Assembly: GCF_048060095.1 (NCBI RefSeq)
Contig: NZ_JBLUOA010000002.1
Coordinates: 310,001-374,000 of the forward strand
Reading direction: 5' to 3'
From: JBLUOA01 sp048060095
GTDB taxonomy: Bacteria; Pseudomonadota; Alphaproteobacteria; Rhodobacterales; Rhodobacteraceae
DNA: 64,000 nt
Position 1 is the first letter of the stretch. Every line of letters begins with the position of its first letter. Below are positions 43,431-52,184 of the stretch, one piece after another. The notes beneath the pieces were generated by a model, which had not been told where the DNA came from, did not search any database, and saw only the letters and a list, made by a program, of their open reading frames with translations. The position numbers and the translations under genes are program-made.

Positions 43431-43626
43431 TTGCCGATATCTAGGGGGAATATGCAACATTCCGCCGCACATTCCCTTGTTTTGCGGGCTTTGGCGGACC
43501 TACGCTGATCGGTCGTTAACATTTTGGCAGCGGTTAGCCGAAAACTGCCATAAACCACGCGCCCCATATCCTGACGCTGCACCACAGCATAGATTACCCT
43601 TCAGACCATTTGGAGGCAGCAGTAGA

Positions 43627-43869
43627 ATGGCATTTCGACACGAGGATCTTCAGGGACAGCGGTATGAGCTGTCGGAGCGCCCCCCGCGGGATGCGGGCAG
43701 CTGGTTTCTGGCTGCCGCGGTCTTTGTCATCAGCCTGCTGTTTGGGCTGACCCTTCTGAATGGCCTGATCGATCAAACCGACGCACCACAAACTTCGCGC
43801 ATTACCGACGAAGAAGCCACCACTCCACTCACATCCGTCACCACCACTCAGTCCACCACATCGGACTAG
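43627..43869 (+). CDS. small single-pass membrane protein
   Basis: An 80-residue protein with a short cytoplasmic N-terminus (AFRHEDLQGQRYELSERPPR), one membrane helix (about residues 25-46, SWFLAAAVFVISLLFGLTLL) and a Thr/Ser-rich outer tail ending TTTQSTTSD. Unknown family. The ATG at 43627 has GGAGG 11 nt before it; the longer reading to 43477 is not supported. The 271 nt upstream contain the csp terminator and a promoter region. Confidence 0.65.
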   Translation: MAFRHEDLQGQRYELSERPPRDAGSWFLAAAVFVISLLFGLTLLNGLIDQTDAPQTSRITDEEATTPLTSVTTTQSTTSD

Positions 43870-43873
43870 ACTG

Positions 43874-43923
43874 CCCGATACACGAGCCTTCACCGCCTCC
43901 AGCGAATGGGTTCGTGTATCGGG
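43874..43923. repeat. 12-bp inverted repeat between convergent genes
   Basis: CCCGATACACGA (43874-43885) and TCGTGTATCGGG (43912-43923) are exact reverse complements with a 26-nt spacer. It begins 5 nt after the small membrane protein stop codon, between it and the next convergent gene. It may act as a rho-independent-like element without a T run, or be a border of the AT-rich gene beside it. Confidence 0.55.
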
Positions 43924-43944
43924 TGGTTGGGGGTGTGGGGCAGA

Positions 43945-44649
43945 CTAGAACGAACCCCAAAGGCGTGCGATCGCGACAGAAAATGCCATGAGCGGCACGG
44001 CAAGATACCAGACATAAACAACAAACCCAGCGGTCAACGAAACAGTTTTGAAACCTGGGCGGATATCATCCAATACTGACTCTATTTCTTCAATTCGACG
44101 CCGAGCATCGGCTACGTACTTCTCAATGGACTTCACTGCGCTTCGCTGTCGATTCAAGTCATCGTATACGTCCTGTGCAGACCAATCTCCTTGGGGCTCA
44201 AGGTCGGCTGGGGACGTCACTTGCTGATCTATCGACTCACTGAGTTCGCTGAGTCTTTTGGCCCTCTCGACAAGGCCAACTGTCATAGTTTGAGAGCTTT
44301 TCCGAAATGAGCCGATTGCATCCAAAGAGTCGGTCGGAATCGCATTGGTCTGAAACCATTTCGTAAATGCAGTGTGGTCAGCGAGCCAATTAACCAAATG
44401 CGCGACTGCGACAAATACTAGAACAATCGTAGCTATCTCTTTGAACTCTATGGGTGACAGTTGCCTGTCGGCGATGTTCCATGCCGTCGTGTTCAACTCG
44501 TAATGCATTACGAGAAACACACTGCCCGACAGAATTAACAGACTACGCGAACTTGTCTGCGTATTTCGGGATACAAGATCCACAGACTGAACTCTCAAAC
44601 TTCCTCCATCGATCTGGCTGCGCCATGGGCGCGCCCGTTTTTCACTCAA
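43945..44649 (-). CDS. membrane protein with coiled-coil (low GC), unknown
   Basis: A 234-residue protein. Membrane helices are near residues 36-49 (LLILSGSVFLVMHY), 71-88 (IATIVLVFVAVAHLVNWL) and 205-225, with a long charged helical section between them (RAKRLSELSESIDQQ and SAVKSIEKYVADARRRIEEI) that should form a coiled coil. I do not recognise the family. The start codon is uncertain: a TTG at 44649 falls in a hairpin, and a later start is possible. GC is lower than in thyX next door, suggesting acquisition. Confidence 0.55.
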   Translation of the reverse strand: MSEKRARPWRSQIDGGSLRVQSVDLVSRNTQTSSRSLLILSGSVFLVMHYELNTTAWNIADRQLSPIEFKEIATIVLVFVAVAHLVNWLADHTAFTKWFQTNAIPTDSLDAIGSFRKSSQTMTVGLVERAKRLSELSESIDQQVTSPADLEPQGDWSAQDVYDDLNRQRSAVKSIEKYVADARRRIEEIESVLDDIRPGFKTVSLTAGFVVYVWYLAVPLMAFSVAIARLWGSF

Positions 44650-44670
44650 ATCGCTCCACCGGAGCGATTT
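44648..44670 (-). terminator. hairpin between thyX and the next gene
   Basis: AAATCGCTCC (44648-44657) pairs perfectly with GGAGCGATTT (44661-44670) around a 3-nt loop. On the minus strand it follows the thyX stop codon by about 8 nt, with only a short T stretch after, and overlaps the TTG start of the downstream gene. Confidence 0.45.
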
Positions 44671-44677
44671 GCCCCGA

Positions 44678-45592
44678 CTATGCCGGGTTGTTCAAAACCC
44701 CCTCAAACTCCCGCCATTCCCCTTTGCTCATCCCGCTGTTCTCCTGCGTCACGGTCTCCCCCTTCAGCATCCGGCGCACGCAGTCCAGACCCTTGGCCGA
44801 CAAATTCGCTCCCCCCATGCGGTAGTCCTCGAACGCCTTATACGCCGCCGGAACCCAATCCTTCACCATGTCGCAGATCGCCTCGGCGTAGACGCGGATT
44901 TCGTATTGGGCGTGGCTGTCGGCGCGCAGGCGGAGGAAGTGGAACAGGTTGTGCAGGTCGACCTTCCAGTACCACTGCGTGTAGATGTTCGCGGGCAGGT
45001 TCATGCGCGCAAGCTCCCGCGCCAGGCCGTCCTGCCCGTCCTGTGAGATCATCGCCTCGTAATTGTCGTAACACCGCGTCGAATCCGCCTTGAGGATTTC
45101 GAGGACGCGAGCCGCTTCATCCCCTTCCAGCACGCCGCCGCGGCCCTGGTTGTTCACCACCGACTGCGCGTTGATGTGTTCCGGCGCGGGAATGTAGAAT
45201 TCGCGGTCGAGGATCGAATAGCGGGCCGAATATTCGTTGACGTTGGCCGTCCGGTGCCTGATCCACTGACGCGCGACGAAGACGGGCAGTTTGACGTGCA
45301 GCTTGACCTCGCACATTTCGAACGGCGTCGAATGCCAGTGCCGCATCAGGTAGCGGATCAGCCCTTCGTCATTCTGGACCGATTTCGTGCCCTTGCCGTA
45401 GCTGACCCGCGCCGCCTGGCAGATCGCCGCATCGTCGCCCATGTAGTCGATCACCCGCACGAACCCGTGGTCAAGAACGTCATGCGCCTTGTAAAGATGC
45501 GCCTCCATCCCCTCGCTCACGGTGCGGAGGGTCGGGGTCGGGCTGGCGCGCAGCTCTTCGATTTCGGCCTGCTGGTCGGGGGAAAGCGGCAT
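44678..45592 (-). CDS. thyX: FAD-dependent thymidylate synthase
   Basis: A 304-residue flavin-dependent thymidylate synthase that makes dTMP from dUMP, methylenetetrahydrofolate and NADPH. The ThyX motif RHRTANVNEYSARYS (around residue 112) is present, with the upstream QWIRHR. Length is within the family range. No thyA is in the window. The 178-nt gap to the divergent DUF817 gene holds a CTATATATATGCG stretch that may be the promoter. Confidence 0.96.
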   Translation of the reverse strand: MPLSPDQQAEIEELRASPTPTLRTVSEGMEAHLYKAHDVLDHGFVRVIDYMGDDAAICQAARVSYGKGTKSVQNDEGLIRYLMRHWHSTPFEMCEVKLHVKLPVFVARQWIRHRTANVNEYSARYSILDREFYIPAPEHINAQSVVNNQGRGGVLEGDEAARVLEILKADSTRCYDNYEAMISQDGQDGLARELARMNLPANIYTQWYWKVDLHNLFHFLRLRADSHAQYEIRVYAEAICDMVKDWVPAAYKAFEDYRMGGANLSAKGLDCVRRMLKGETVTQENSGMSKGEWREFEGVLNNPA

Positions 45593-45770
45593 GTGGGCAT
45601 CCTTTGCGTCGATTTGGAAATGAGTCGCTGGCCACTATATATATGCGCCCGCTCAGTGGGAACGACGATATGGGGTAGAAACGCGGCATTTTCACATTTC
45701 CGCGCGGGCGTTGACTTTGCACAGCCCACGGGGGAGTTTGCGGGGCGCAAAACAAGGCAATCCGGCAAGA

Positions 45771-46670
45771 ATGGCAGACGCGGGCACCCGTTATATCGAA
45801 CGCCGCATGGGCGACTGGACCCGCGACAGGCTGCCGCCAGCGGTCGCCGAATTCGTGATGTTCGTCCTCAAGCAAGGCTGGGCGAGCCTTTTCGGCGGGC
45901 TGCTCTTGCTTGCCATCATCATCACTAAACTCATCTGGCAGGACGACTGGCCCATCGCCCGCTATGACGCGCTGTTCCTGTTCGCCATTGCCGCACAAGC
46001 GCTGTTCCTGTGGCTGCGCCTTGAAACACTGGACGAAGCGAAGGTCATCTTGTTGTTCCACTTGACCGGCACCGCCATGGAGATCTTCAAAATCTACGCT
46101 GGATCATGGGCTTACCCCGAATCGGGGACCATCAAGCTCGCCGGCGTGCCGCTGTTTTCGGGGTTCATGTATGCCGCTGTCGGGTCCTACATGGCGCGGG
46201 TGATCCGCATCTTCGGGATGCAATTCGCCCCCTACCCGCCGTTCCGGGTGACGATACTGCTGGCCGTCGCGATCTACGTCAACTTCTTCGCGCATCACTA
46301 CCTGCCGGACATCCGGCTGGCGCTGTTCGCCGCGACCGTCCTGCTGTTCTGGCGCACCCGCATCTGGTTCTATGTTGGGGACACGCCGCGCTGGATGCCC
46401 CTGCCCCTCGCCGCATTCTTGTCCAGCTTCTTTCTGTGGGTCGCGGAAAATGTCGGCACGCTGACCGGCACCTGGGTCTATGCGGGCCAGAACGAATTTC
46501 AGATGGCGAGCCTGTCAAAGATGGGGTCGTGGTATCTTCTGCTTTACGTCAGCTTCGTTACCGTGACGGTGGTTTTCCGCGATGTGCTGTCCCGCGCCCC
46601 CTTGCGCCCGGCGCCGAGGGCGGGTTTCCTGTCAACAGGCAGAGGGGCCGCACCGACCCCCGGCGAATAG
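45771..46670 (+). CDS. DUF817 membrane protein
   Basis: A 299-residue integral membrane protein with about eight helices, including FHLTGTAMEIFKIYAGSWAY, VPLFSGFMYAAVGSYMARV and FLSSFFLWVAENVGTLTGTW. This matches DUF817, whose function is unknown. The ATG at 45771 is chosen from several options; it lacks a strong ribosome binding site. The gene ends 15 nt before gloA and runs in the same direction, so they may form one transcript. Confidence 0.85.
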   Translation: MADAGTRYIERRMGDWTRDRLPPAVAEFVMFVLKQGWASLFGGLLLLAIIITKLIWQDDWPIARYDALFLFAIAAQALFLWLRLETLDEAKVILLFHLTGTAMEIFKIYAGSWAYPESGTIKLAGVPLFSGFMYAAVGSYMARVIRIFGMQFAPYPPFRVTILLAVAIYVNFFAHHYLPDIRLALFAATVLLFWRTRIWFYVGDTPRWMPLPLAAFLSSFFLWVAENVGTLTGTWVYAGQNEFQMASLSKMGSWYLLLYVSFVTVTVVFRDVLSRAPLRPAPRAGFLSTGRGAAPTPGE

Positions 46671-46685
46671 CGAACGGAGACGCAT

Positions 46686-47114
46686 ATGAACATCACCTAT
46701 CTGCACACGATGGTCCGGGTTCTGGACCTCGATAAATCAATCGCGTTCTACAAACTGCTGGGCCTCGAAGAAACCCGGCGGATGGAGAACGAGGGCGGCC
46801 GCTTCACGCTTGTGTTCATGTCCCCTCCAGGTCAGGAAAACGCAGCGGTTGAGCTGACCTACAACTGGGATGGCGATGAGGGCTTGCCGTCGGATAGCCG
46901 CCATTTCGGGCACCTCGCCTATCGCGTCGATGACATCTACGCGCTGTGCCAACACCTGATGGACAACGGCGTCACCATTAACCGCCCGCCGCGCGATGGC
47001 CACATGGCCTTTGTTCGCTCGCCCGACAATGTGTCGATTGAACTATTGCAGCGCGGCGATCACCTGCCCCCGCAAGAACCGTGGGCAAGCATGGAAAACA
47101 CCGGGCATTGGTAA
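46686..47114 (+). CDS. gloA: lactoylglutathione lyase (glyoxalase I)
   Basis: A 142-residue glyoxalase I. The family start YLHTMVRVLDLDKSIAFYKL gives the His metal ligand; ELTYNWDGDE, HFGHLAYRVDDIY and SPDNVSIELLQRG supply the remaining Glu and His ligands. It converts the methylglyoxal-glutathione adduct to S-lactoylglutathione. The next gene starts inside its 3' end. Confidence 0.93.
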   Translation: MNITYLHTMVRVLDLDKSIAFYKLLGLEETRRMENEGGRFTLVFMSPPGQENAAVELTYNWDGDEGLPSDSRHFGHLAYRVDDIYALCQHLMDNGVTINRPPRDGHMAFVRSPDNVSIELLQRGDHLPPQEPWASMENTGHW

Positions 47115-47803
47115 GGGCACTCGCCTTTTTCGGCGCGCTGATCGTCGGCGCGCCAGCCTCGGCAGGTTGTCATCTGGCGCTTGCCCTCGCGCTTGATGTG
47201 TCATCGTCCGTGGATGAGGCGGAGTATCGGCTGCAACGTGACGGTCTGGCCCTCGCCCTTTTGTCGGAGGAGGTTCAGGCCCATCTGTTCCTGTCCGAGT
47301 CCGATTGGATCGCGCTCGCCGTTTATGAGTGGAGCGGGAGCAGACAGCAGCAGATCGTACTCGACTGGGTGGCGATCCGATCGCCAGAAGTGCTGACCGA
47401 CGTGGTCGAACAAATCGCGACCTCAACCCGCAGCCACGATGATTTCCCGACGGCGCTTGGCTACGCCCTTGGCTATGGTGCGACACTGCTGGAGCGGGCA
47501 CCGCAATGTGACCGGAAAACCATTGATGTGTCCGGCGACGGGATCAGCAACGATGGCTTTAGCCCCGCCCTTGCCTACAACGCCTTTCCCTTCGACGGCG
47601 TGACCGTCAACGGCCTGGTCATCGGCGGTGGCATCCTGGAGGTGGAGGAGTTCTACACCCGCGAAGTCATCCGCGGCACGAACGCTTTCGTCGAAACCGC
47701 GACCAGTTATCTGGATTTCGAGGATGCGATGCGCCGCAAGCTGATGCGAGAGATCGGAGTCCGCGCCGTCGGGCAAATCCCCAGCACGCCAACCGAGGGG
47801 TAA
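47081..47803 (+). CDS. DUF1194 protein (vWA-like), first copy
   Basis: A 240-residue exported protein with a signal peptide (LVRALAFFGALIVGAPASAG) and a vWA-like domain. The MIDAS motif DVSSSVDEAE lies at about residue 38, and later DVSGDGISNDG fits the family. DUF1194 proteins are common in Rhodobacteraceae; their partner is unknown. Start at 47081 is GTG, overlapping gloA by 34 nt; a TTG at 47108 is an alternative. A second copy follows 3 nt later. Confidence 0.8.
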   Translation: MGKHGKHRALVRALAFFGALIVGAPASAGCHLALALALDVSSSVDEAEYRLQRDGLALALLSEEVQAHLFLSESDWIALAVYEWSGSRQQQIVLDWVAIRSPEVLTDVVEQIATSTRSHDDFPTALGYALGYGATLLERAPQCDRKTIDVSGDGISNDGFSPALAYNAFPFDGVTVNGLVIGGGILEVEEFYTREVIRGTNAFVETATSYLDFEDAMRRKLMREIGVRAVGQIPSTPTEG

Positions 47804-47806
47804 GCC

Positions 47807-48550
47807 ATGCGGATCACGCACGCGATCTTGTCCGTCCTGCCCGCGCTGCTTCCGACTGTGGCGAATGCCTCCTGCCGACTGGCGCTTGCGCTTGGCCTTG
47901 ATGTCTCCGGCTCCGTCGATGCGGCGGAGTTTCAGCAGCAGACCGTTGGCCTTGCCGCCGCGTTGCAAAGCAACAGTGTCCGTGACGCCCTGCTTGGCTT
48001 TCCCGACCGCCCCGTCGCGCTGATGGCGTTTGAATGGAGCGCGGTGAACCATCAGAAGGTGATCGCGGATTGGCAGGTGGTCGACAGCGCCGCGACCCTC
48101 GACAGCTTCGCCGCCCGCATCGCCACGCATCCGCGACAGGCGGCGCCCTATCCGACCTCAATCGGTGGCGCGATGGAATTTGCCGCCGCTGCCCTTAACC
48201 GCAGCCCGGCTTGTGATCGCCAAGTGCTCGACCTGTCCGGCGATGGTAAAAGCAACAACTGGCCGCCGCCCGAACGGGTCCGCGACACGCCCGCCTTTGC
48301 CCAGATCACTGTGAACGCCATCGTCATCGGGTCGGACAGGCCCTTGGGCGGGAACAACCTGCGGACAGAGCTTGAAGAACTCGATGCGTATTTTACCGCC
48401 AACGTGATCCACGGCTCTGGCGCATTTGTCGAACGCGCCGCCGGATACGCCCAGTATGAAGAGGCGATGACCCGCAAGCTGCTGCGAGAGCTTGAGGGGC
48501 AGGCCTTCACCTACCTGATTCCCGCCGACGCCCCCGCCGCCATTCAGTAG
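47807..48550 (+). CDS. DUF1194 protein (vWA-like), second copy
   Basis: A 247-residue paralogue of the preceding gene: signal peptide ITHAILSVLPALLPTVANAS, MIDAS DVSGSVDAAEF at about residue 33, and DLSGDGKSNNWPP. Both copies share the pairs of Cys near the start of the mature protein and near CDRQVLDLSG. The tandem arrangement suggests a heterodimer or two binding partners. Its end overlaps the convergent MarR-type gene by 7 nt. Confidence 0.85.
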   Translation: MRITHAILSVLPALLPTVANASCRLALALGLDVSGSVDAAEFQQQTVGLAAALQSNSVRDALLGFPDRPVALMAFEWSAVNHQKVIADWQVVDSAATLDSFAARIATHPRQAAPYPTSIGGAMEFAAAALNRSPACDRQVLDLSGDGKSNNWPPPERVRDTPAFAQITVNAIVIGSDRPLGGNNLRTELEELDAYFTANVIHGSGAFVERAAGYAQYEEAMTRKLLRELEGQAFTYLIPADAPAAIQ

Positions 48551-49041
48551 ATATAGCGGATCTGATCCGTCCAATACCGTTCGACCCGGCGCAGGGCGGT
48601 GTTTATATCTTCAATCCCTTCCTGCCCCAGCACGCCCTTGGATTGCAGCCCATCCGCGTGACGGGCGAACAGCTCTGTCACGACGTCCCGAATTTCGCGC
48701 CCCTTCGGCGTCAGCCGCACCCGGACGGAGCGGCGATCAACCTCACACCGTTGATGGTGCATGAACCCCATCTCCACCAGTTTCTTGAGGTTGTAGGACA
48801 CGTTCGACCCTTGATAATAGCCGCGGGATTTCAGCTCCCCGGCTGTCACCTCGTTATCACCGATATTGAACAGCAACAGCGCCTGAACCGCGTTGATTTC
48901 AAGTATCCCGACCCGTTCGAATTCATCCTTGATGACGTCGAGCAACAGGCGATGCAACCGCTCCACCAACGCCAATGCTTCGAGGTAGCCCACCATGAAA
49001 ACCTGCTGGCCCGGGGCACCGACAACTGCTTGAAAACTCAT
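48544..49041 (-). CDS. MarR/winged-helix transcriptional regulator (LdtR-like)
   Basis: A 165-residue winged-helix protein. The core LEINAVQALLLFNIGDNEVT, GELKSRGYYQGSNVSYNLKK and LVEMGFMHHQRCEVDRRSVR is strongly conserved in alphaproteobacteria and resembles LdtR, which controls an L,D-transpeptidase in Liberibacter. An L,D-transpeptidase lies at 4283-4864 of this window, but a link is only inferred. The long C-terminal helix (GLQSKGVLGQEGIEDINTAL) may dimerise. Its promoter is in the 73 nt to sdhE. Confidence 0.8.
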   Translation of the reverse strand: MSFQAVVGAPGQQVFMVGYLEALALVERLHRLLLDVIKDEFERVGILEINAVQALLLFNIGDNEVTAGELKSRGYYQGSNVSYNLKKLVEMGFMHHQRCEVDRRSVRVRLTPKGREIRDVVTELFARHADGLQSKGVLGQEGIEDINTALRRVERYWTDQIRYIY

Positions 49042-49114
49042 CTATCTCTCCGCCGACGCTTCATTCACGACGACAGTGAGCGGAAATGCCAAACATTCCG
49101 TTAAACGGCGAAAA

Positions 49115-49375
49115 TCAGGATTTTCTGTTGTTTTCCGCGATGGTGGAGATCAGCCCCAGATAATGCTCCGGCGTCGGAACCTGCCCCGACACCCACTGGT
49201 AAAGGTCGTGATCGTTCTCTTCCAATAGCACTTCGTAAAGGTCCAGCGACGCAGCATCCAGCCCCGCCAGCCCATGCCGTGCAAACCCGCCGAGGATCAG
49301 GTCCATCTCCTTGATCCCCCGGCGCGACGACCGCATGGTCAGCCGCTTTAGCCGGGTTTCCGGCGTTTCGCTCAT
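49115..49375 (-). CDS. sdhE: FAD assembly factor SdhE
   Basis: An 86-residue member of the SdhE/DUF339 family, with the key motif RRGIKEMDLIL (RGxxE) at about residue 18 and the C-terminal LYQWVSGQVPTPEHYLGL. It helps attach FAD covalently to succinate dehydrogenase. Its start overlaps the upstream regulator's stop by 4 nt (ATGA at 49372-49375), so they are translationally coupled. Confidence 0.92.
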   Translation of the reverse strand: MSETPETRLKRLTMRSSRRGIKEMDLILGGFARHGLAGLDAASLDLYEVLLEENDHDLYQWVSGQVPTPEHYLGLISTIAENNRKS

Positions 49376-49767
49376 TGCTCGGATTTCAGCGTCGTCCGCA
49401 ACCGCTTCTCAACGCGGCCCAGCCGGTCGCCGGTTTGCGCAATCTGCGATTTTAGATCGCGGATCTCTGTCAGCAGATCGTTCACGTCGGGCGACAGCGG
49501 CGGCTGTTCGTCGGGACCGTTGATTCCGTCGCCTTCGCTGTTCAGCAGCCACGTGATCGACACGTTCAACAACCCTGCCAGCGCTACCAGCTTGTTCGAC
49601 CGCGGCTCTGCCAGATCGTTTTCCCACGCGCGGATCGTCTTCAGCTTGACGCCGAGGCGCTTGGAGAGATCGTCCTGCGACATACCCAACGCTTCGCGCG
49701 CACCTGCCACACGGTCGCCGAAGGTCGAAATCTCATCGCTGTACCAGTCAACTACCGGGGTATTCAT
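49372..49767 (-). CDS. XRE-type helix-turn-helix regulator
   Basis: A 131-residue regulator. The HTH_3 domain occupies residues 14-68 (FGDRVAGAREALGMSQDDLS, then KRLGVKLKTIRAWENDLAEP), followed by a short linker and a C-terminal helix VNDLLTEIRDLKSQIAQTGD that should form a coiled coil. Target and ligand unknown. The ATG at 49767 is chosen (MNTPVVDWYS). It shares an 83-nt divergent space with the aminotransferase gene and is coupled to sdhE. Confidence 0.87.
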   Translation of the reverse strand: MNTPVVDWYSDEISTFGDRVAGAREALGMSQDDLSKRLGVKLKTIRAWENDLAEPRSNKLVALAGLLNVSITWLLNSEGDGINGPDEQPPLSPDVNDLLTEIRDLKSQIAQTGDRLGRVEKRLRTTLKSEQ

Positions 49768-49850
49768 CAAGTGCTCCTGCGCTATTGGCTTGATTGGGTC
49801 AGGGGCACAACCTAAGACATGGAGCGCCGACATTCAAACCAGAGGCGACC

Positions 49851-51053
49851 ATGTCCTTCCTATCCGCGACACTATCACGCGTTAAGCCATCGCCAACGAT
49901 CGCAATTACGACGAAAGCGCAGGAATTGGCCGCCAAAGGCCGCGACATCATCGCCCTCAGCGCGGGTGAGCCGGACTTTGACACGCCCGAAAACATCCGC
50001 GACGCGGCAAAAGCGGCGATTGACGCAGGCAAGACGCGATATACCGCCCCCGATGGCATCCCCGAGCTGAAACAGGCCATTTGCGACAAGCTGCTGCGCG
50101 ACAACACGCTTAACTACACGCCCGCGCAGGTCAGTGTCGGCACGGGTGGCAAGCAAACGCTCTACAACGCGCTGATGGCGACCCTCAATCCCGGCGACGA
50201 AGTCGTGGTTCCCGCGCCCTACTGGGTCAGCTATCCCGACATGGTGCTGCTCGCCGGCGGCACGCCCGTCCCGGTCGCCGCGACGCTTGAAAATGACTTC
50301 AAGCTGACCGCCGATGCGCTTGAGGCGGCGATCACCCCGAAAACCAAGTGGTTCATCTTCAACTCCCCTTCCAACCCCACCGGCGCGGGCTATACCCGCG
50401 ACGAACTCAAGGCACTAACCGACGTGCTGATACGCCACCCGCATGTCTGGGTGATGTCCGACGACATGTATGAACACCTCACCTTTGACGGGTTCCGCTT
50501 CTGCACCCCGGCGGAGGTCGAACCCGGCCTTTACGACCGCACCCTGACCTGCAACGGCGTCAGCAAGGCCTACGCGATGACCGGCTGGCGGATCGGCTAT
50601 GCCGCCGGGCCGGAACCGCTGATCGCCGCCATGCGCAAGATCCAGTCGCAAAGCACGTCGAACCCCTGTTCCGTCAGCCAATGGGCCGCGGTCGAGGCGC
50701 TGAACGGCCCGCAAGACTATATCGCCGAGCATAACAAGGTGTTCGTGCGCCGCCGCGACCTTGTCGTCGCGGCCCTGAACGCAATGCCGGGCATCACCTG
50801 CCCGACGCCCGAAGGCGCGTTTTACGTCTACCCCTCGATCGCCGGTTGCATCGGCAAAACCTCGGCCGGCGGCACCGAAGTCACTGATGACGAAACCTTC
50901 GCCACCGCCCTTCTGGAAGAGACCGGCGTCGCCGTCGTCTTTGGCGCGGCCTTCGGGCTTTCCCCGAACTTCCGGGTCAGCTACGCTACATCGGATGACG
51001 CCCTGACAGAGGCGTGCGCGCGCATCACAACCTTCTGCGCGGGACTGAGGTGA
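49851..51053 (+). CDS. class I aspartate-type aminotransferase
   Basis: A 400-residue PLP-dependent aminotransferase of the I-gamma type: SLGGEPDFDTPEN-like segment ALSAGEPDFDTPENI, FNSPSNPTGAGYTRDEL, and the Schiff-base Lys in CNGVSKAYAMTGWRIGY. The substrate arginine is expected in the C-terminal SPNFRVSYATSD. It probably transfers amino groups between aspartate or prephenate and 2-oxoglutarate. AGAGGCG precedes the ATG at 49851. Confidence 0.93.
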   Translation: MSFLSATLSRVKPSPTIAITTKAQELAAKGRDIIALSAGEPDFDTPENIRDAAKAAIDAGKTRYTAPDGIPELKQAICDKLLRDNTLNYTPAQVSVGTGGKQTLYNALMATLNPGDEVVVPAPYWVSYPDMVLLAGGTPVPVAATLENDFKLTADALEAAITPKTKWFIFNSPSNPTGAGYTRDELKALTDVLIRHPHVWVMSDDMYEHLTFDGFRFCTPAEVEPGLYDRTLTCNGVSKAYAMTGWRIGYAAGPEPLIAAMRKIQSQSTSNPCSVSQWAAVEALNGPQDYIAEHNKVFVRRRDLVVAALNAMPGITCPTPEGAFYVYPSIAGCIGKTSAGGTEVTDDETFATALLEETGVAVVFGAAFGLSPNFRVSYATSDDALTEACARITTFCAGLR

Positions 51054-51060
51054 GGAGCAG

Positions 51061-51474
51061 ATGACCGGAGAGCTACCAGAATACTATTTCCGCGTCCGGG
51101 AAAACGGCGCCGTCGTCTTTCGTATCGACACTGAAAACCGGCAGCGCCGGATCGATATGGACCAGATCGCCGTCATCAACATCCGCAACGGAGAGGTGAA
51201 GCCCCATGGCGGGCGCGACCTGTCTGAAACGGATATGCAAACCATCCGCGATTGGATGGACGCCCGCCAAGCGCTGCTCGCCAAACGCGATATCGACGAT
51301 ATTCACCGCGCGGTCGATTACCTGAACCTGACGACCCAATGGGCGCAGTCAAAGGCCAGCGAAGAGCAGCTTGAAGATGTCACCGACGCGCTGTTGCTGG
51401 CGATGCACGACCTGCGCTCTGTGCTCGTGCGCAAGAAGGCGGACCGCCTGATGAAAGAACACAAGGACAAGTAG
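51061..51474 (+). CDS. conserved protein of unknown function
   Basis: A 137-residue soluble protein. The first half has a beta-like PEYYFRVRENGAVVFRIDTE with GEVKPHGGRDLSETD; the second half is helical with many charges (DIDDIHRAVDYLNLTTQWAQ, LLAMHDLRSVLVRKKADRLM). It resembles hypothetical proteins of Rhodobacteraceae. It starts 7 nt after the aminotransferase stop with AGGAGC in the gap, so the two are probably co-transcribed. Confidence 0.75.
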   Translation: MTGELPEYYFRVRENGAVVFRIDTENRQRRIDMDQIAVINIRNGEVKPHGGRDLSETDMQTIRDWMDARQALLAKRDIDDIHRAVDYLNLTTQWAQSKASEEQLEDVTDALLLAMHDLRSVLVRKKADRLMKEHKDK

Positions 51475-51554
51475 CGCCGCTTGGCGACTCTCAGCGGACC
51501 GATGCCTGATCTGTGCTACGCTCTGCCCGGTATTGCAGCAGAGAGAGATTTCAG

Positions 51555-52184
51555 ATGTCTATTGCCATCATTCAGGCGCATGTCGCCAATGTTCTGTCCA
51601 CCCCGGCCAAGGGCGATGCCTTCGACGCCCGCCTTGACGAAATGGCGGCGGCGGCCGGCACGCCCCTGACCCCCAAATCCCGCAAGCGGATGCGCAAGCA
51701 CACGGCGACTTACGTTGATGGCTCCGTCTGGCTGCTGGCGCAGGTCGACTTGGTGACGACGCAGATGGGGCTTCAGGCCATCGCCGCGCCGCTGATCCAG
51801 ACGGCGGCACAGTATTACCTTGCCCCGCACGACATGATCCCGGATCAGGCGGGGCTGTATGGTCTGATGGATGACGCCTATCTGACCGTCCGTTTCATGA
51901 CCCGCATGTCCGAGATGTTTCAGGCCCAGGCCGGGGTCGCGCTATATGACACGTCGCTTGACGAAATGTCCCCGCGCATCCGCGACTTGATTGGCGAACC
52001 GCTTGCCAGCCATCTGGATCAAACCGTTGAAAACAGCCTTGCCCTCGCGGTGCAGCAGGCGAACATGGCCGCGATGCAGCCCGTCGGCTTTCAGGACAAG
52101 GCCGCGTGGGCACAGCACTTCCGCACCCAGGAACGCATTGCCACAGAGACTGAGATCATGGCCATCGCGGGCGGGTCGTTCTAG
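51555..52184 (+). CDS. conserved protein of unknown function, YkvA-like segment
   Basis: A 209-residue mostly helical protein. A central segment IPDQAGLYGLMDDAYLTVRF resembles the DUF1232/YkvA core (DMIPD...LDD). The N-terminal portion is basic (KSRKRMRKHTATY). I cannot name a function. The ATG at 51555 is selected over an upstream one at 51513. The last 4 nt overlap the convergent MATE gene's stop. Confidence 0.7.
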   Translation: MSIAIIQAHVANVLSTPAKGDAFDARLDEMAAAAGTPLTPKSRKRMRKHTATYVDGSVWLLAQVDLVTTQMGLQAIAAPLIQTAAQYYLAPHDMIPDQAGLYGLMDDAYLTVRFMTRMSEMFQAQAGVALYDTSLDEMSPRIRDLIGEPLASHLDQTVENSLALAVQQANMAAMQPVGFQDKAAWAQHFRTQERIATETEIMAIAGGSF

